A DNA stretch of 64,000 nucleotides from Pelagophyceae sp. CCMP2097 (GCA_026770575.1 MU657179.1:484646-548645), one strand, 5' to 3'; numbered from the stretch's first letter, positions 10,427 to 23,430 are shown. Notes: generated from the sequence alone by a model not told the origin. Made by a program: numbers and translations.

Positions 10427-13400
10427 TTAGCGGAAGGTGGACTTTTGGCCCGGCTTGGAGCTCGGCAGCGGGCCGGTGAGGCCGAGGTCAGGGACGTTGA
10501 AGAAGACGCCACCCAGCAGCGCCGACTTGGACGCAACGAGCAGCCGCGGCAGCGGCCGCGCCTCGGGCACAGCGGATGCGCGCGCGGGCGCGGGCGCGGG
10601 CGCTTCGTAGAACGGCGCCGCAGACGCGTCGCCGACAATGTCGACGGACGTCGCGGGGCCAAAGTCCGACAGCCCGACCCAGTTCCGCGCGGCGACGCGG
10701 TACCACCACCGCGCCTGGGCGGCCGGCGGCACGTCGACGAGGTCCGCGCGGCCTCCGAAAACGTCGACGGCCCGCTTGAGGGCGTGCCACTTTGCGGTTG
10801 GAGCATCCGTCCGCCGCTCGCAGGCGTACGTTTCAATCGCAGCGCCGTTCTACAAAAGTCAAAGTCGTCGGAAAGACGCGGTTCATGCATCGCGGACGCA
10901 CCTCGGGGGGCGCGTCCCAGCGGACGTGGACGGCGACGATGGGTTTCGTTTGCTTGGAAGCGCTGGACGAGGCGACAAGGTCGTGCGCCGGCCGCAGACG
11001 GACGACATTCAAAACCTACCACGGGATGAGCCTACGCCAAAGGGCCCCTCTGTCGAATTGAACGCACCGGCGCTCCTGGCGCGTCTGGCGCGTCTGGCTG
11101 CGTGGTGAAAAGGACGGCGCGGTCGTGCTCTGTGCCGTACGCGGGCAAGGCGGCGTCCGTCCCGCGCGCCGCGCGCCGCATGGCCTTGCGCGTGGCCGCC
11201 GTGAGGCGCAAAATGCACGAATACGTCGTCGCCGGTCTAAGGCCCTCGACGGCCGCGATGAGCGCCGGGGCGTTTTCGCCGCCGTCGTCCGCGCCGCCGA
11301 GCTCGAGGACGACGACTCCGAGACCGTCGCTCGTCGACTCTGAGAGCCAACCTTGCAGGTCCAGCGGCGCGCCCACCTTCTCCGCCACCAGGCGCAGCGC
11401 CGCGCTCAGGCCCAGATGCGCCGCGCGAGCAAACGCGCCTAGGTGACGTTTGAAACGCGACCAAGAATACGCCGGGGCTGCAGGGATCTCACACTCGAGG
11501 ACGACGGGCGGCGGCAGCTTGGGTTTCTCCACGGGCACGGCGCGCGCAATGGCCTCCATAGCGGCGGTTGCCGCGGCGGCGGCGCGCAGCTCGTCTCTGG
11601 CGAGGACGTCGGCTTCCCGCCAAACCTATGGCAATGGGTCGAAAGGCACTGCCTTTCCCGCGTATGCCGGCCACTTCCCGGCCTGCATCTCGCCTCTGAT
11701 GCAGCATACGACGACTTCGGGTCTCTCCCCCAGGGTCTCTCATGCCGCTCACAACCACCGCCCCTCGCGCGTTTGCGGGACGCGGCCGAGAAGGACCTGC
11801 TTGATCAAGCGCCGGACTCTAGCGCCGCGGCCGCGCGCTTGGATCTGCGCGGCGGCGTGCTCGCGCGCGACCAAGCCCTGTTGTTGATTGGCGCGGAACG
11901 CGACGTGGAGGACCAAGGCCAAAACATAGGCCTGCCGGTCGCGCTCGGGCAGCGCCGCGGCGGGCAGAGCCTCGTCGTCCGCGGATTCGTCGCGGGGGTT
12001 GCCGTAGACTTCCGCGGTGTTTGCCGCGTCCCGTAAAGCGTCGCAGAGCTGCTCCGACTTTGCCAGCGCGGACACGGTCAACGTCACCCGCGCCGCCGCC
12101 TGCGCCTCTGGCTCGGAGCCGGCCTGCCACCTCGCGTTGGACGCTTTGAGGCGCTGCATGCTCGTTTCGGCGGTGGCGTCCGCGTCGCGCATCGCCAAGG
12201 TAATGTCCTTGCCAGTCACTCCAGTGCCCTGCAGCGCTGACGCGAGAGCGTCGCAATACCGCCGCGCCGACAAGTCGAGCATGCAGAGCTTGAACGCCGC
12301 CTGCGCCGCGGACTTGGCCGCGGCAGAGTTGCGATGGCCGTCGAAGAACTCTGCTATTAAACGCCTCGCTTGTCTTTTCGAATCGTCGCCGGATTTGAGA
12401 GCGGCGTCGCACCGCACAACAAGCTGCTGCAATGCCGCTGGCGCCATGGGCTGCTTGCCGACGCCTTCAAAAACTTTATGCGCGTACGCGTCTTCATCGG
12501 CGACGTCCGGCGACGGCGGGAGCTTTTGCGCCTTGCGGTGCGCCGCAGCCTCGATGCGCGCCACGCGATTGTTCTGCTGCCGCTTGAACCAACCCTCGCG
12601 GTTGAGGAGCGATAAAGCCTCGCAATCGACCTAGAAATTCCTATCGAGGGCCGAAAACGACTCCGAGAAGCCCCCCCCCCGGCGTTCATCGAGCCTCCGT
12701 CATGCTCTCCATCCCAAAGGCGACCGGCAGGCCACGCCGCCCCTGCGGCGCGGCTCCTTGCTTGAAAGGTCCTGGTTTGCCGACCCAAAACGACGCGGAT
12801 ACTGACGGCGCGCCTGGCGCCGAGCCGAGCCCACTTGGCCACGTCGTTCACACCCCAAAACGTCACCAGCGCGCAGTGCCGCGCCACGGCCAGGTCGCGC
12901 TTCCGCTGCTGCGCCTCGGCGGCGCGCTGGCGCCGCCGCTCGGCGCGTCGGCGGCGCGGGCCCGGGAGGTTCGCCCACCAGTCCTTTTTCTTCTGCTCCT
13001 TGACGCGCTCAATCGCGCGCTTCCACCCCGCCAAAGCTTCCGGCGACAACGACGCCTCGAAGCGCTTCCGAGCGCGGCGCAGGAGGGCCTTGTCGCTTAA
13101 AAGGTCGTCGGGGAGGTCCAAGTCCGACGCGCCGTCGTCAGATTCGTCTTCGCCCTGCGTCGCAGAGAGCCGGGAAGCCGACGCGGCAGAGATCGTCTTC
13201 CGAAACACGGGCGCCTTGACCGGCTCTTCGCCAAAGCGCGGCGACGCCTGGGGCGAATCCGATGGCCTCGCCTCCGCGCCGGCGTCGTGGACGTCCGACG
13301 CCGGCGCCTGGTCGCCGGCTACGCTGCGTAGAGAAGTCTGCGCGGAAGCGAACGACCCTTTCGTCGTACCGCTGGTCAACGACCCTTTGGTCTGCGCGCT

Positions 13401-15275
13401 CGTAAACGAAGCCGTCTCTTCCTTATCCAGCTTCATCCTCAGACGCTCGGCGCGCCGTTCGGCCTGCGCGGCGAGGCGGTTTTCGAGTAAAGGCTCTGCG
13501 TGCGACTCATAGCCGCCGGCGCCGAGGCCCAACAACTCCGCAAAATGCGCACGCATGGGCCGCACGGCGTGCCGCCGCTTCGCCCGCTCCGAATCCAAAA
13601 CGTAAAACAGCTCCTCGGCCGACGCGCGTCTTGAAGGGTCCGGGTCGAGGGCGCAGCGTAGAGCGAGCTTCACGTTCATTGGGAATCGTGCGGGCACCGA
13701 CTTGACCAAATTATCCAGGGCCGTGTCGCGGATCCGGAAACTTCCGCCCTGGGAAGCCGGCGCGTGCTGGGAAGCCGGCACGCGCGTCGCGACCTCGAAA
13801 ATAACACAGCCGAGGGCCCAGACGTCCGCTTTGCTGCCGTACGCAGCGCTGTGGAAACCCTCGGGCGGCTCGTAAGCCCACGGCCGCATCGATGCGCGCG
13901 ACACATCGTCCGTTCTTCGACCGCCGCGCGAGGCGCCGTCCTGCGAGGCGTCGTCGCTCAAGGCGTCGTCGCTCAAGGCGTCGTCGCTGAACGCGTCCGC
14001 GTCCTTGAAAGACGCCGAGCCGTCGTCGTCCGCTCCGCGCGCCTGTGCGTCGTCGTCGACGTCCCGCGCGTCGCGCTTGCGCGCGTTTATGAAGTTCGAC
14101 AGCAAAGCGTCGTGGCAGTGGCCGGGCCGCGCGGGCAGCAACGAAGGCTCCCTCGCGCCGTCCGCTTCCGCCTGCAACTTCTTCTTCCGCTTCTTCTTCT
14201 TCGCCGCGGCCTCGTCGGGCCTTTCCTCGCTCGACGCGAAGGGCGTCGACTCTTTTCGCCGAGCCTCGTACGCCTCCATCGCCGCTTGATAAGCGGCCGC
14301 GTCCTCCTGCCAGACGCCGGCGTGCGCCAGCTGCACCGTAGACGGAGAAAGTGCGCCGTAGACGTAGCCGCCGTGGTGCGTCGCCGCGAGAGCCTTAGCC
14401 AAGTTCGAAGCCCACCGTACGACGTCCCTCTCCCCGATCCTGCCCGGGTGCCTCAGCCGGCGGTCCAACGTGCCGCCCTCGACCCATTGCGAGACGAGGA
14501 CCGCGCCGTCCTCGGCGACGTCGAGGCCACAGTGCATCGCCGCCGGGCCGACGACGATGCCGCGGAGCTGGACGACAAACTTGGCACCCTCGGCAACAAC
14601 CTCGCACCGAAAGTCCGACGCCGAAACCGGCCTCGCCAGGCCACCTTGTAGGCCGACACCGCGCCGCAGCGCCGTCGCCTGCGGCACTGCCGCCGCGGCG
14701 AGCTCCGCCAAGCCCGGGAACGACCGGAGCGCCAGCACCTCGGGCGCCGCCGCGTGCGCCGCCTCTAAAGCGCGCTCCGCCTAAACCCTCGAGCATCGCA
14801 TCGCAGTACGATGCGTACGATGCTCCGGAGCGTTCGCCGACGAGGCTCGCACCTCGCGCTTCCTTCGGCGGTCCGGCGGCGGCGTTCCCGAGGCGTACTC
14901 GAGCACCTTTTTGTGCTTCTGGTACGCGAAGACCGTCTGCACCTCCTCCTCGCCCAAAGGGTACAGTACGCGCACCTGCCGGTCGAGCGTCGGAGAAGAT
15001 GGACACGGGTCGCCATGTCCGAGGCCGCGCTCGCCGCCAGAGGCTTTTGACGCACGGCGTGCGGCGGCTCGACGAGCTTGAGCTCGGCCTTGAGCTCGGC
15101 GGCGAACCACCTGGCGCGGCTTCATCGTAGGCTCTTGGAAGGGCGCTTCTTGCAAGGGAGCTTACAACTCGCGGACGAGAGCGAGAGCGGCCAGCGCCTT
15201 GCGGTCGACGCGCCGCAGCGCATCTGGCTCGAACCGCTCCGGCAGCAGCAAATCGAGCAGCGTTGCATCGCCCAT
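10427..15275 (-). CDS. Pseudokinase-IQ-fibronectin III multidomain protein
   Basis: A long multi-exon gene. After a short N-terminal exon (MGDATLLDLLLPERF) come exons ending LKLVEPPHA and beginning VRVLYPLGEEEVQTVFAYQ. A kinase-like fold follows: LVSQWVEGGTL, then YVYGALSPSTVQLAH where HRD-x4-N should be, a long acidic/lysine-rich insert where DFG should be, PWAYEPPEGF (APE-like) and SKADVWALGCVIFEV. The catalytic Asp and Asn and the DFG are absent, so I infer a pseudokinase. Next come a charged region, a helical block with an IQ motif (AAAQIQARGRGARVRRLIKQ) and at least two fibronectin III-like domains (IVAVHVRWDAPPE; WWYRVAARNWVGLSDFGP). Introns near 14785, 11750, 11060 and 10860 restore the frame. 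Probably a calmodulin-binding scaffold; that role is inference. Confidence 0.7.
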
Positions 15276-15413
15276 GGCGCGCCGGCGCGCGAAGCGCCGC
15301 CGCGCTAGCAAGGTGTGTTCCTCCACAAAGACGCAGGCGCGATCAAATCCCCCGCCTGTGCACCGGCGCCGTTCGAACTTAGGGTCGCTGGCCGCTCGCG
15401 CCGCCGCGCCGAT
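15276..15413. promoter_or_regulatory. Putative bidirectional promoter region
   Basis: Only 138 bp separate the start codons of the divergent pseudokinase (-) and cofactor D (+) genes, so both promoters and 5' leaders must lie here or overlap it. I see no clear TATA box. Confidence 0.4.
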
Positions 15414-18400
15414 ATGGCGGAGCTCGGGAGCTTTGAGAAGACTGCGTCGCTGTTCCGCGCCGAGGACAAAGCGACGCTGTTCGCATCCATTGCAACGATC
15501 ACAGACGCCTCCGCCGAGGGCACGCAACGATGGGCCGCCGTCGAAGCGCTGGGCGCATGCGCACAGAGCGGCGTCCGCACCGCCCGCCTCTATGGTCCGC
15601 ACGGAGGCCGCGAGAGGCCCGCAGGAGCCGATGGCAAAAGGCGGATCCGTCTGTCTAGGTCCGGTCGTACCAGGCGCAGGCTGTGGTGCTGGACAAGGAC
15701 GTGCCCGAGGCCATCGAGTCTTTGATCAACTTTGCATCGACTCGCTTGCAGAGGGACTGCGGAAACGGGCCGCCCAGAGTCCACCGCGACGACTGCCTCG
15801 ACGCCGCCTCGGCCGCAGTCTACGAGATTTGCTCCGCGCGCGGCATCAAGGCAGTCATGCGCCTTTTTCCCGTGAGTCGGGCGATGCCGAGTGGTATAGT
15901 GCAAGGAGGGTCTCGTATGTCAGAGGGCGACGTCCGCCGCACCCGCGCCATGCCACGACCGTACCACGCAGCACGACGTGCGCGACCTGGAGCCGTGCTA
16001 CCACACTCTGTTGAACCTGGATTCGGCTGAGATTGTGCACGGCACGTGGCGCACGCGCTACGCTTTGCTGCTCTGGCTGCGCATGCTCGTGATGAATCCT
16101 TTCGACGTGGACACCATCGTCTCCGGGTCCTCCTTCGTTGGCGGCGTGGTCCAGGCGTGCACGGATTTACTCGAGGACGCCGGCCCGACGCGCGACGCGG
16201 CCGCGCTCTGCGTGGCGGCGGTGCTCACCCGCAGAGACGTGAAACCGCACCACCTCGACGACTTTGTCAAGCACACCGCCGACGTCGTGGCGTCGCTCTC
16301 GGGCGACCACCGCTCCGTCTTCGCGGCGACGGGCGCTTTGGCCGCTCTGGCGGCGGCGTTCAAGGCCGGCGCGCGGAGCCGCATGCGCGACGTCGCGCCC
16401 CGGGCTTTATCGGCGATGGAGCCCTGCTTCGACTCGGACGCGGACCACTCGCGCGCGTTGAAAAAGGCGGCGATCAAGCTGACTTCGAGGATCGGGTGCG
16501 CTCTGCTGAAACCCAGAGTCGCGACGTGGACGTACTCTCGTGGCCGGCGCGACCTCATGTCCGCCGTCGCGCAGGGCGCCACGGGCGTCGCCGATTCGGC
16601 GATGGAGGACGAGGATCTGGGCGAGGCGCCGCCCGAGCTCTTGGAGGAAGTGGTGGACCATTTGCTGGTTGGGAATCAGGACGCGGAGACGAAGACGCGA
16701 TGGTCAGCCGCCAAAGGCATCGGCCGAGTCGCGTCGCGGTTGTCCAGGGACGTCGCCGACGACATTGTGGGCTGCATCCTCGACGTGTTCCAGGGCGACT
16801 CTGGGGATGAAGCCTGGCACGGGGCCTGTCTCGCTTTGGCCGAGTGCGCGAGATTGGGCGTCCTCCTCCCTTCTCGATTCGGCGACGCCATCGACGCCCT
16901 GTCCAAGGCGCTGTACTACGACGCCAAGCTCAAGTCGACGTCTTCGAACTCTGGGGCCAACGTTCGAGATGCGGCCTGTTACGTGGCGTGGACGTTCGCG
17001 CGCGCGTTCGAGCCCGAAGTCGTGCAGCCCTTCCTGGAACGCCTCTCCGTCGACATGGTCCTCGTCGCGCTCTTCGACCGCGAGCTGCACGTCCGGCGCG
17101 CCGCCTCTGCAGCTTTGCAGGAGAACGTGGGGCGGCAAGGGCTTTGTAAGTTTGCGAGAGGGTTGGATTTGCTGACTCTGGCTGATTTCTTCGCTTTGGC
17201 GAACCGCGAGCACGCATACGTCGTCGTCGCGCCGAAGATCGCCGCGCTCGGGCCGCCCTACGACTCGGCAGTGGAGGCGCACGTCGTCGACGCTCGCTTG
17301 AACCATTGGGACCCGGACGTTCGGGCCGCGGCCGCGCGCTGCGTCGGCAAGCTCTCGCATCTGAGCGGCGACTTTGCGCGGCGGACGATCGCCACGCTCG
17401 CATCGCGCGCGCAGTCGCAGACGCTCTCGGCCCGGCACGGCGCTTTGCTAGGGTGCGCAGAGGCCACCAAGACGCAAGTCGGCCTGGACGCTTCGGTGGT
17501 CAAAGTCATCGTCGACGTCGTGCCGGCGCTCGAGGCGGCGCGCCTCTACCGCGGCCGCGGCGGCGAGATGGTCCGCGTGGGGGCCTGCCGCCTCATCGAG
17601 TGCATCGCCTTGGCGAAGCTGGAAATCTCCGTGCCCACACAACTACGTCTATTGGATTCCCTCGACGAGTCCGTCGTCAACGCCGTCGAGGACGTGCGCG
17701 ACGCGGCCTTTGCGGGCATTGCAGCCTTGACTTGGACGTATTTCGGCTCCTCGCAGTCCGCGCCCTCGGACCGCCTCCTGCAACGCACTTTGCTCAAGTA
17801 CGTCTCCGAGCTCAAGGCGTCTCGAACGGCGTCGCTGAGCCGCGGCTGGGCCCGCGCCCTCGGCAGCCTGCCGCGGCGCATTTTGTGCGCCACGCCCGCG
17901 GCGCTCGACGCCGCCGTCTCCGCGCTCATCTCGCGCGCGCGGCGCGACGACAAGGTCGGCGGCGCGCGCGACGCGGAGACGCGGCGCGACGCACTGCGCG
18001 GCCTCCGCGACGTCGTCTCGCGGCTGGACGTTGAAATGGACCTCTCGCCGCAGAGGACTCGCACGATTTTCGAGGCCTACGTACACTCGTCGGAAGACTA
18101 CGGCGTCGACAAGCGCGGCGACGTCGGATCCTGGGCGCGCGCCGAGGCGCTCTTGGGTCTTTACGACCTCGGATTGAAGACTTCAAAGGTCGGTCCCCCG
18201 AGCCGCGACTCTGCATTGAGCCAAGACTCTCTTGAGGTCCCGGGCCTCGCGGAGCGCACGGCGGCGTTCCTCGACGGCGCGCACCTGCGCGAGGCGACGG
18301 CGCGCGACGTGGCGCCGCCCGTGGAATTCCGATGGACGTGTTTCATGGCGGAAGCCTTTGTCGGCGCAGCTCTCCGCCAAGCCGGCGAGAAGCTCGATTC

Positions 18401-19511
18401 TGTGCGCCACGTCGCGCTGCGCGTGCTCCACCGCGGCGTCGCCGGCAAATCAGCGGGCCGTTGCAGCGGGCCGTTGCAAAGCAGCGGGCCCTACGCCGTT
18501 GCAGCCGTGCCGTGCCGGTCGTCGCTTATTTCGGACGTCCTCGGCGGCAAGGACTTTCACATCGACGAAGAGGCGCAGCCCGAGCCCGCCGAGGAGGCCG
18601 AGGAGGAGCCTGCTTCGATGAAGGAAACGGACGATGCGCACCTGATTTACGCCAAATTGTGCGACGCCTCAGAACTCGCCCCGTACCACGTCCAGACGGT
18701 CACGGGCCTCGTCGCTTCCGCGGGCCAGGGCGCCTTGAACAACGCGGCGCTGCTGGCGCTGACTCGGCACGCGCAAAAACTGAACAAAACTTCGGCGGCG
18801 GCGGCGGCGCGCCTGCTGGAAACGCTGCTGGGCCTCGTCACCGGTAAAAGTACGCGCATGGGCCTCCCCGCTCTTAAGGCGCTCGCCGTCCTCCTCGATG
18901 CATACGCCTTCAATTCGCTCTGCTGCGAGGCTGCGGCGCCAAAGTCGGCCTGGACCGAGGAGCGCGCGGCGCTGGCCCAGCAGCGCGCGGGCCCCGACGA
19001 TTCCGGCGGCGCCGCGCGCACGCTCGCGCTGGCGCTGGCGCGCGAGGGCTCGCAGAATCGCACGGCCAAGGACGTGCGCAAGTGCTGCGCCCTCGCCGAC
19101 GCGCTGCTGGCGACAGTGCTCTTTTCCGCCGCAAATGCGCCCACGGCCGCGCGCGCCGCGGTCGTCGCGCTGCTGCGACTGCTGACGTCGCCGTACCCGC
19201 GCGCGCGCGCGCACGTCGCGGAGCAGCTGTACGCGCGCCTCGTCGAGCTCGACGTCGACGTCGGCGGCGCGGCGCTCCTGGCGACGAGCGCCGACGTCGA
19301 CGCCGTCCAGGAGATGCTCGGCGAGCAGCAGTGGGACGGCGACGACGTCGACGACATGCGCGTCTGCGCGCTGCGCCTCGCGCAGAAGTTCGGCGTCGAT
19401 GCCGAATACTCGAAACTCGCAGAGGCCGACGCCGCCACCGCGCCAAAGGCCGCGGAAAGCACCGACGAGCTCGAGTCCTACGCCTACCTCGTCAAGGACG
19501 CCGGCTACTAG
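15414..19511 (+). CDS. TBCD: Tubulin-folding cofactor D
   Basis: HEAT-repeat chaperone that captures beta-tubulin and builds the alpha/beta heterodimer with the other cofactors in the cytosol. The diagnostic N-terminal block is HDVRDLEPCYHTLLNLD, then GTWRTRYALLLWLRMLVMNP, followed by many HEAT units to the end (LESYAYLVKDAGY). Exon 1 begins at ATG 15414 (MAELGSFEKTASLF); an intron lies within about 15570-15675 and another at 15872-15971 (GTGAGT...GCAG). The rest is one exon of about 3.5 kb. Total length near 1.3 kaa fits the family. A low-complexity in-frame segment near 18455-18520 may be a small unrecognised intron. Convergent with the downstream glycoside hydrolase. Confidence 0.9.
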
Positions 19512-19681
19512 CCCGCGAAACGACGCCGCCCCGACGTGCGCCGCCGACATCCGGTCCTGCTACAATTGTAAGAGGCGCAAGACCGCTTCAAAGGTCCGCG
19601 CGGTGCCTCGGGGCTCGGTGTCCTTGTGCCTCGGGGACGATGTCGCCCACGCGGGCCCCCGATCCCCGGGGCCTAGCTTGT

Positions 19682-20993
19682 TTACTGATTCTGATCGTCG
19701 ACGCGCCGCCAGTTTGGGCCGTCGGGCCCGCGCGCGGGACGCTTCCCGGCGGCGCAGAAGCGGGCTGCGCACAGCGCGGCGCAGACGGCTGCGGCAGCGG
19801 CGGCGGCGACGCCGTAATAGGCGTGCGACGCGCGCGACGTGTAGAGCACGGGCGCGTCCAAGACTTGGGCCTCCCAGTGCGCCTTGAGGTTTGGGTCGGC
19901 CTCGATTCGCGTGTCCCCCCAGCCCTGGCCGTGCCACATGGGCTGCGCGTCCCAGTCGCAGTTGATGTAGGACCAGTGCGTGACGCCTCTTTTTTCGATG
20001 AAGTCGAGTACTGGTTCGAACCACCGCGCCCATATTGTCTCAAACGGCTCCACCACGCCGAGGCCAAAGGGCGTCGACTCTGCGATGATGAGCGGCTTGC
20101 CGCGGCCCTCGCAAAAGTCGGCCAGTAAGTGCGCGTAGCTCAAGTTGCCGCCTGCGAGGCGCTGGAAGGTGACTCAGGTTGCGCCTGCGCTTCCGGCGCG
20201 CGGGGGGGCGCAAGTGCGCGGCGCTTCCGACGCGCGGGGGCCGCACGCATCCGCCTCGCACGAGACTCACCGCCGCCCCAGGGCGTCTCGGCGTAGTCGC
20301 CAAAGGCTTGTTGAAAAATGCTGACGGCGCAAACGTCGACGTGCTCCTCCCCCGGCCACCACGCCGCCACGCCCGCGCCGCCATCGGCCTCCCAGGGCGC
20401 AAAGGCCCACGAGTGCCAGACGTTGCGCACGTTGACCGGCATGCCCGCAGCCACGCGGCGGAACGCGGCGATGTACGCCGCCGGCTCGTAGCCGTTCAGA
20501 GGCGAATCAAACTCGTACCCGATCCTGCGCCGCGGCATCGTACGGCCCCAGCCTCGGCCCCGCCGTCGCGCGGCGGCACCGCGCCGGCCGCGGTCGGACG
20601 CACCTTAGGAGGATCAGCCTCGGCGCGAGTTCGTCTGCGAATGCGGCGAGGCGGCGGATCTGCGCGTCGAGCGCCCCGTTATTCACGTCGTCCAGCGCGC
20701 CCTTGAGGTACAGGCCGAGCTGCAGCGCCGTCGACGGGTCGTAGGCTGCGACGAGGCCGCGTGCCTGCGACGAGGCTGCGACCGCCGCGAGAAGGGCCGT
20801 CGGCGCGGCTGGCGGCGGCGCGCACCCACTCGATGCCCGTGCCGTAGTCCGTAGCATCGTCGAGCCCCGCGGCCACGTCGGCGAGCGCGACGTAGGACAT
20901 AACGCCAGCGAGGTGCGACCGCGGGAAGGCCGCGCTGTAGTTGCGCACGGACCAAAGGTCCTGGCCCACGACGAGCCCGAAGCCGCGCACCAT
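19682..20993 (-). CDS. Membrane-anchored glycoside hydrolase, GH26-like TIM barrel
   Basis: Four exons (20993-20826, 20764-20604, 20524-20271, 20151-19682) join in phase to 350 aa. Key blocks are RIGYEFDSPLNGYEPAAYIA, where a Glu could be the acid/base, and KPLIIAESTPFGLG, where a second Glu could be the nucleophile, plus THWSYINCDWDAQPMW. This pattern resembles family-26-type hydrolases acting on mannan or related beta-glycans. A C-terminal alanine-rich hydrophobic segment (AAAAAAAVCAALCAARF) looks like a membrane anchor. The first ATG (20993) starts directly with MVRGFGLVVGQDLW and no signal peptide, so a 5' exon may be missing. Substrate is inference. Confidence 0.62.
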
Positions 20994-22493
20994 CGGAGAC
21001 CCGGAGCACCGCGCGCGTCGACGAACCCCCGCGGCAGGCGGCGACCGCGGCAGGCGGCACGGCGGCGTGGACTATCGCTAATCTAATCTTTTGGCGATTT
21101 AGAGTGCGGTTTGCTCAATACATGTAGAGCTACCTCCTTGACGCGCGACGGACGAGCAGGGCCTGGCCTTGGAGGTTGCAACGTTGGAAGCCACTACCGT
21201 CTACGGTACGCAGGCGTGTTGGGCCTCCCATTCAAAGCGCTCAGCTGACGGTATTCACAATGCACACCGAGTCTTAAAACTTAATCTAGCTCAGCGTGCC
21301 GAGTTCCTTGCGTCCCAAACGAAGCCGAGCGCCTCGAGCCGGGCTGCGCGCTCGTCCGTTAAGCCACCGCCCCTGCCCTTGCGATTTTCCCGCAGCCTTG
21401 ACACCCACAGCCCGAGCTTGTACCTGTCAGCCGTCACATAAGATTTAGGCACGAGACAGTCGCCGTTATCCGCCTTGTACGCCTCGAGCCGCGCGTAACC
21501 TTCATCCCACGCGGCGTCCTGCAGGTCCCACACGAAGCCGAGCGCCTCGAGCCGTGCTGCCCGCTCGTCAGCTAAGCCACCGTTCTTGCCCTTGCGCTTT
21601 TCCCGCTGAGCCATAGCCCGAGCTTGTACCCGTCGGCCGTCACATATGATAAAGGCACGAGGCAGTCGCCGTGCTCCGCCTTGTACGCCTCGAGCCGCGC
21701 GTAATTCTCGTCCCACGCGGCGTCGAGTGCATCCCAAACAAAGCCGAGCGCCTCGAGCCGTGCTGCCCGCTCGTCCGTCAACCCACCGTCGACACCCTTG
21801 CCCATTTGCCGCTGCCTCGCCACCCACGACCCGAGCTTGTGCCCGTCGGCCGTCACAAACGATCTAGGCACGAGGCAGTTGCCGTGCTCCGCCTTGTACG
21901 CCGATAAGCGGCCGAAGTTCACGTCCCACGGGTCGACGAGCAGGAGCGCCGCGGTCGACAGTGCTCGCTTGAGCGAGACAGCGTCAATGCAGCCGACAAA
22001 CTCGACACGGTCTTCAAATACCCGAGCCACATCGGGGCTCCCGACCTTCTTGGCCCGCCGCGACTCCGCCTCAGCCCGGAGCCGATGCTGCAGCTGCACG
22101 CCTTGCTCGAGGAACGTCTGCAGGACGTTGACCGCGGTGCCGTAGTCGCCCTCGTCGACCGCGCCATTGAGACTTCGCACCGGGAGCAGCACATAGCCGA
22201 CCTCTTTGCCGGGGCTGGTGCGCGTGGCGCGGCCCAACATTTGGAGGATGTCGACGTGCGACCGCCTCGGTGTCGCGAGCACGACGAGATCGACGTCGGG
22301 GACATCGACGCCCTCGGAGAGGAGCCTCGCGTTCGTCACCAGCGAGAAGTCGGAGCTCCGGAACCGGTCGAGCTCGGCCTCGCGCTCCGTCGCGTGCATC
22401 TGACCGGACACGCGCATCACGTCGACTTCCCGGGGCCGGTATGCTTCGAAGACGAGGTCGGCGTGCCGCTTGAATCGGGCCGCGTCGGCGTTT

Positions 22494-22501
22494 GTGGTGT
22501 G
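22494..22501. repeat. Left 8-bp target-site duplication
   Basis: GTGGTGTG immediately before the transposon end; the identical octamer occurs at 23458-23465 immediately after the other end. Confidence 0.8.
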
Positions 22502-22625
22502 TATTGTAGCGGGATATATAAAACTCGAATAGTATTATACCGTTTTTTACCGTATTAAACCCTTTAAAACCTAGCCCCAAAAATGAAAAAATCCCTTTAA
22601 AACCCTTCAAAACTTATTTGCGTCC

Positions 22626-22665
22626 TGTTCTGTGTGACGGCGGCGTGTTCTGTGTGACGGCGGCG
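22626..22665. repeat. 20-bp tandem duplication inside the transposon
   Basis: TGTTCTGTGTGACGGCGGCG is present twice in a row. Confidence 0.85.
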
Positions 22666-22704
22666 TCGTCGGGGACAAGATGCACGCAAAACGCGCTCCA
22701 ACTT

Positions 22705-23344
22705 NNNNNNNNNNNNNNNNNNNNNNNNNNNNNNNNNNNNNNNNNNNNNNNNNNNNNNNNNNNNNNNNNNNNNNNNNNNNNNNNNNNNNNNNNNNNNNNN
22801 NNNNNNNNNNNNNNNNNNNNNNNNNNNNNNNNNNNNNNNNNNNNNNNNNNNNNNNNNNNNNNNNNNNNNNNNNNNNNNNNNNNNNNNNNNNNNNNNNNNN
22901 NNNNNNNNNNNNNNNNNNNNNNNNNNNNNNNNNNNNNNNNNNNNNNNNNNNNNNNNNNNNNNNNNNNNNNNNNNNNNNNNNNNNNNNNNNNNNNNNNNNN
23001 NNNNNNNNNNNNNNNNNNNNNNNNNNNNNNNNNNNNNNNNNNNNNNNNNNNNNNNNNNNNNNNNNNNNNNNNNNNNNNNNNNNNNNNNNNNNNNNNNNNN
23101 NNNNNNNNNNNNNNNNNNNNNNNNNNNNNNNNNNNNNNNNNNNNNNNNNNNNNNNNNNNNNNNNNNNNNNNNNNNNNNNNNNNNNNNNNNNNNNNNNNNN
23201 NNNNNNNNNNNNNNNNNNNNNNNNNNNNNNNNNNNNNNNNNNNNNNNNNNNNNNNNNNNNNNNNNNNNNNNNNNNNNNNNNNNNNNNNNNNNNNNNNNNN
23301 NNNNNNNNNNNNNNNNNNNNNNNNNNNNNNNNNNNNNNNNNNNN
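22705..23344. other. Assembly gap (640 N)
   Basis: Unresolved bases within the transposon; the frames running through it are artefacts. Confidence 0.99.
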
Positions 23345-23367
23345 GCCCCTGGTAATCCTTCAATCAA

Positions 23368-23430
23368 AGGACCCGAAGGGCCCTTGCCGTAAACTGACGT
23401 TGAATAAACGGCAAGGACCCTTCGGGTCCT
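23368..23430. repeat. Subterminal hairpin in the transposon
   Basis: Arms 23368-23390 and 23408-23430 are inverted complements over 23 bp with one mismatch, around a 17-bp loop. The arm begins AGGACCCGAAGGG. Confidence 0.88.

Noticed and set aside
16058..19550. Long antisense open frames within the cofactor D gene
   Set aside because: GC-rich coding DNA keeps the opposite frames open. They lack motifs, while the sense frame matches TBCD throughout.
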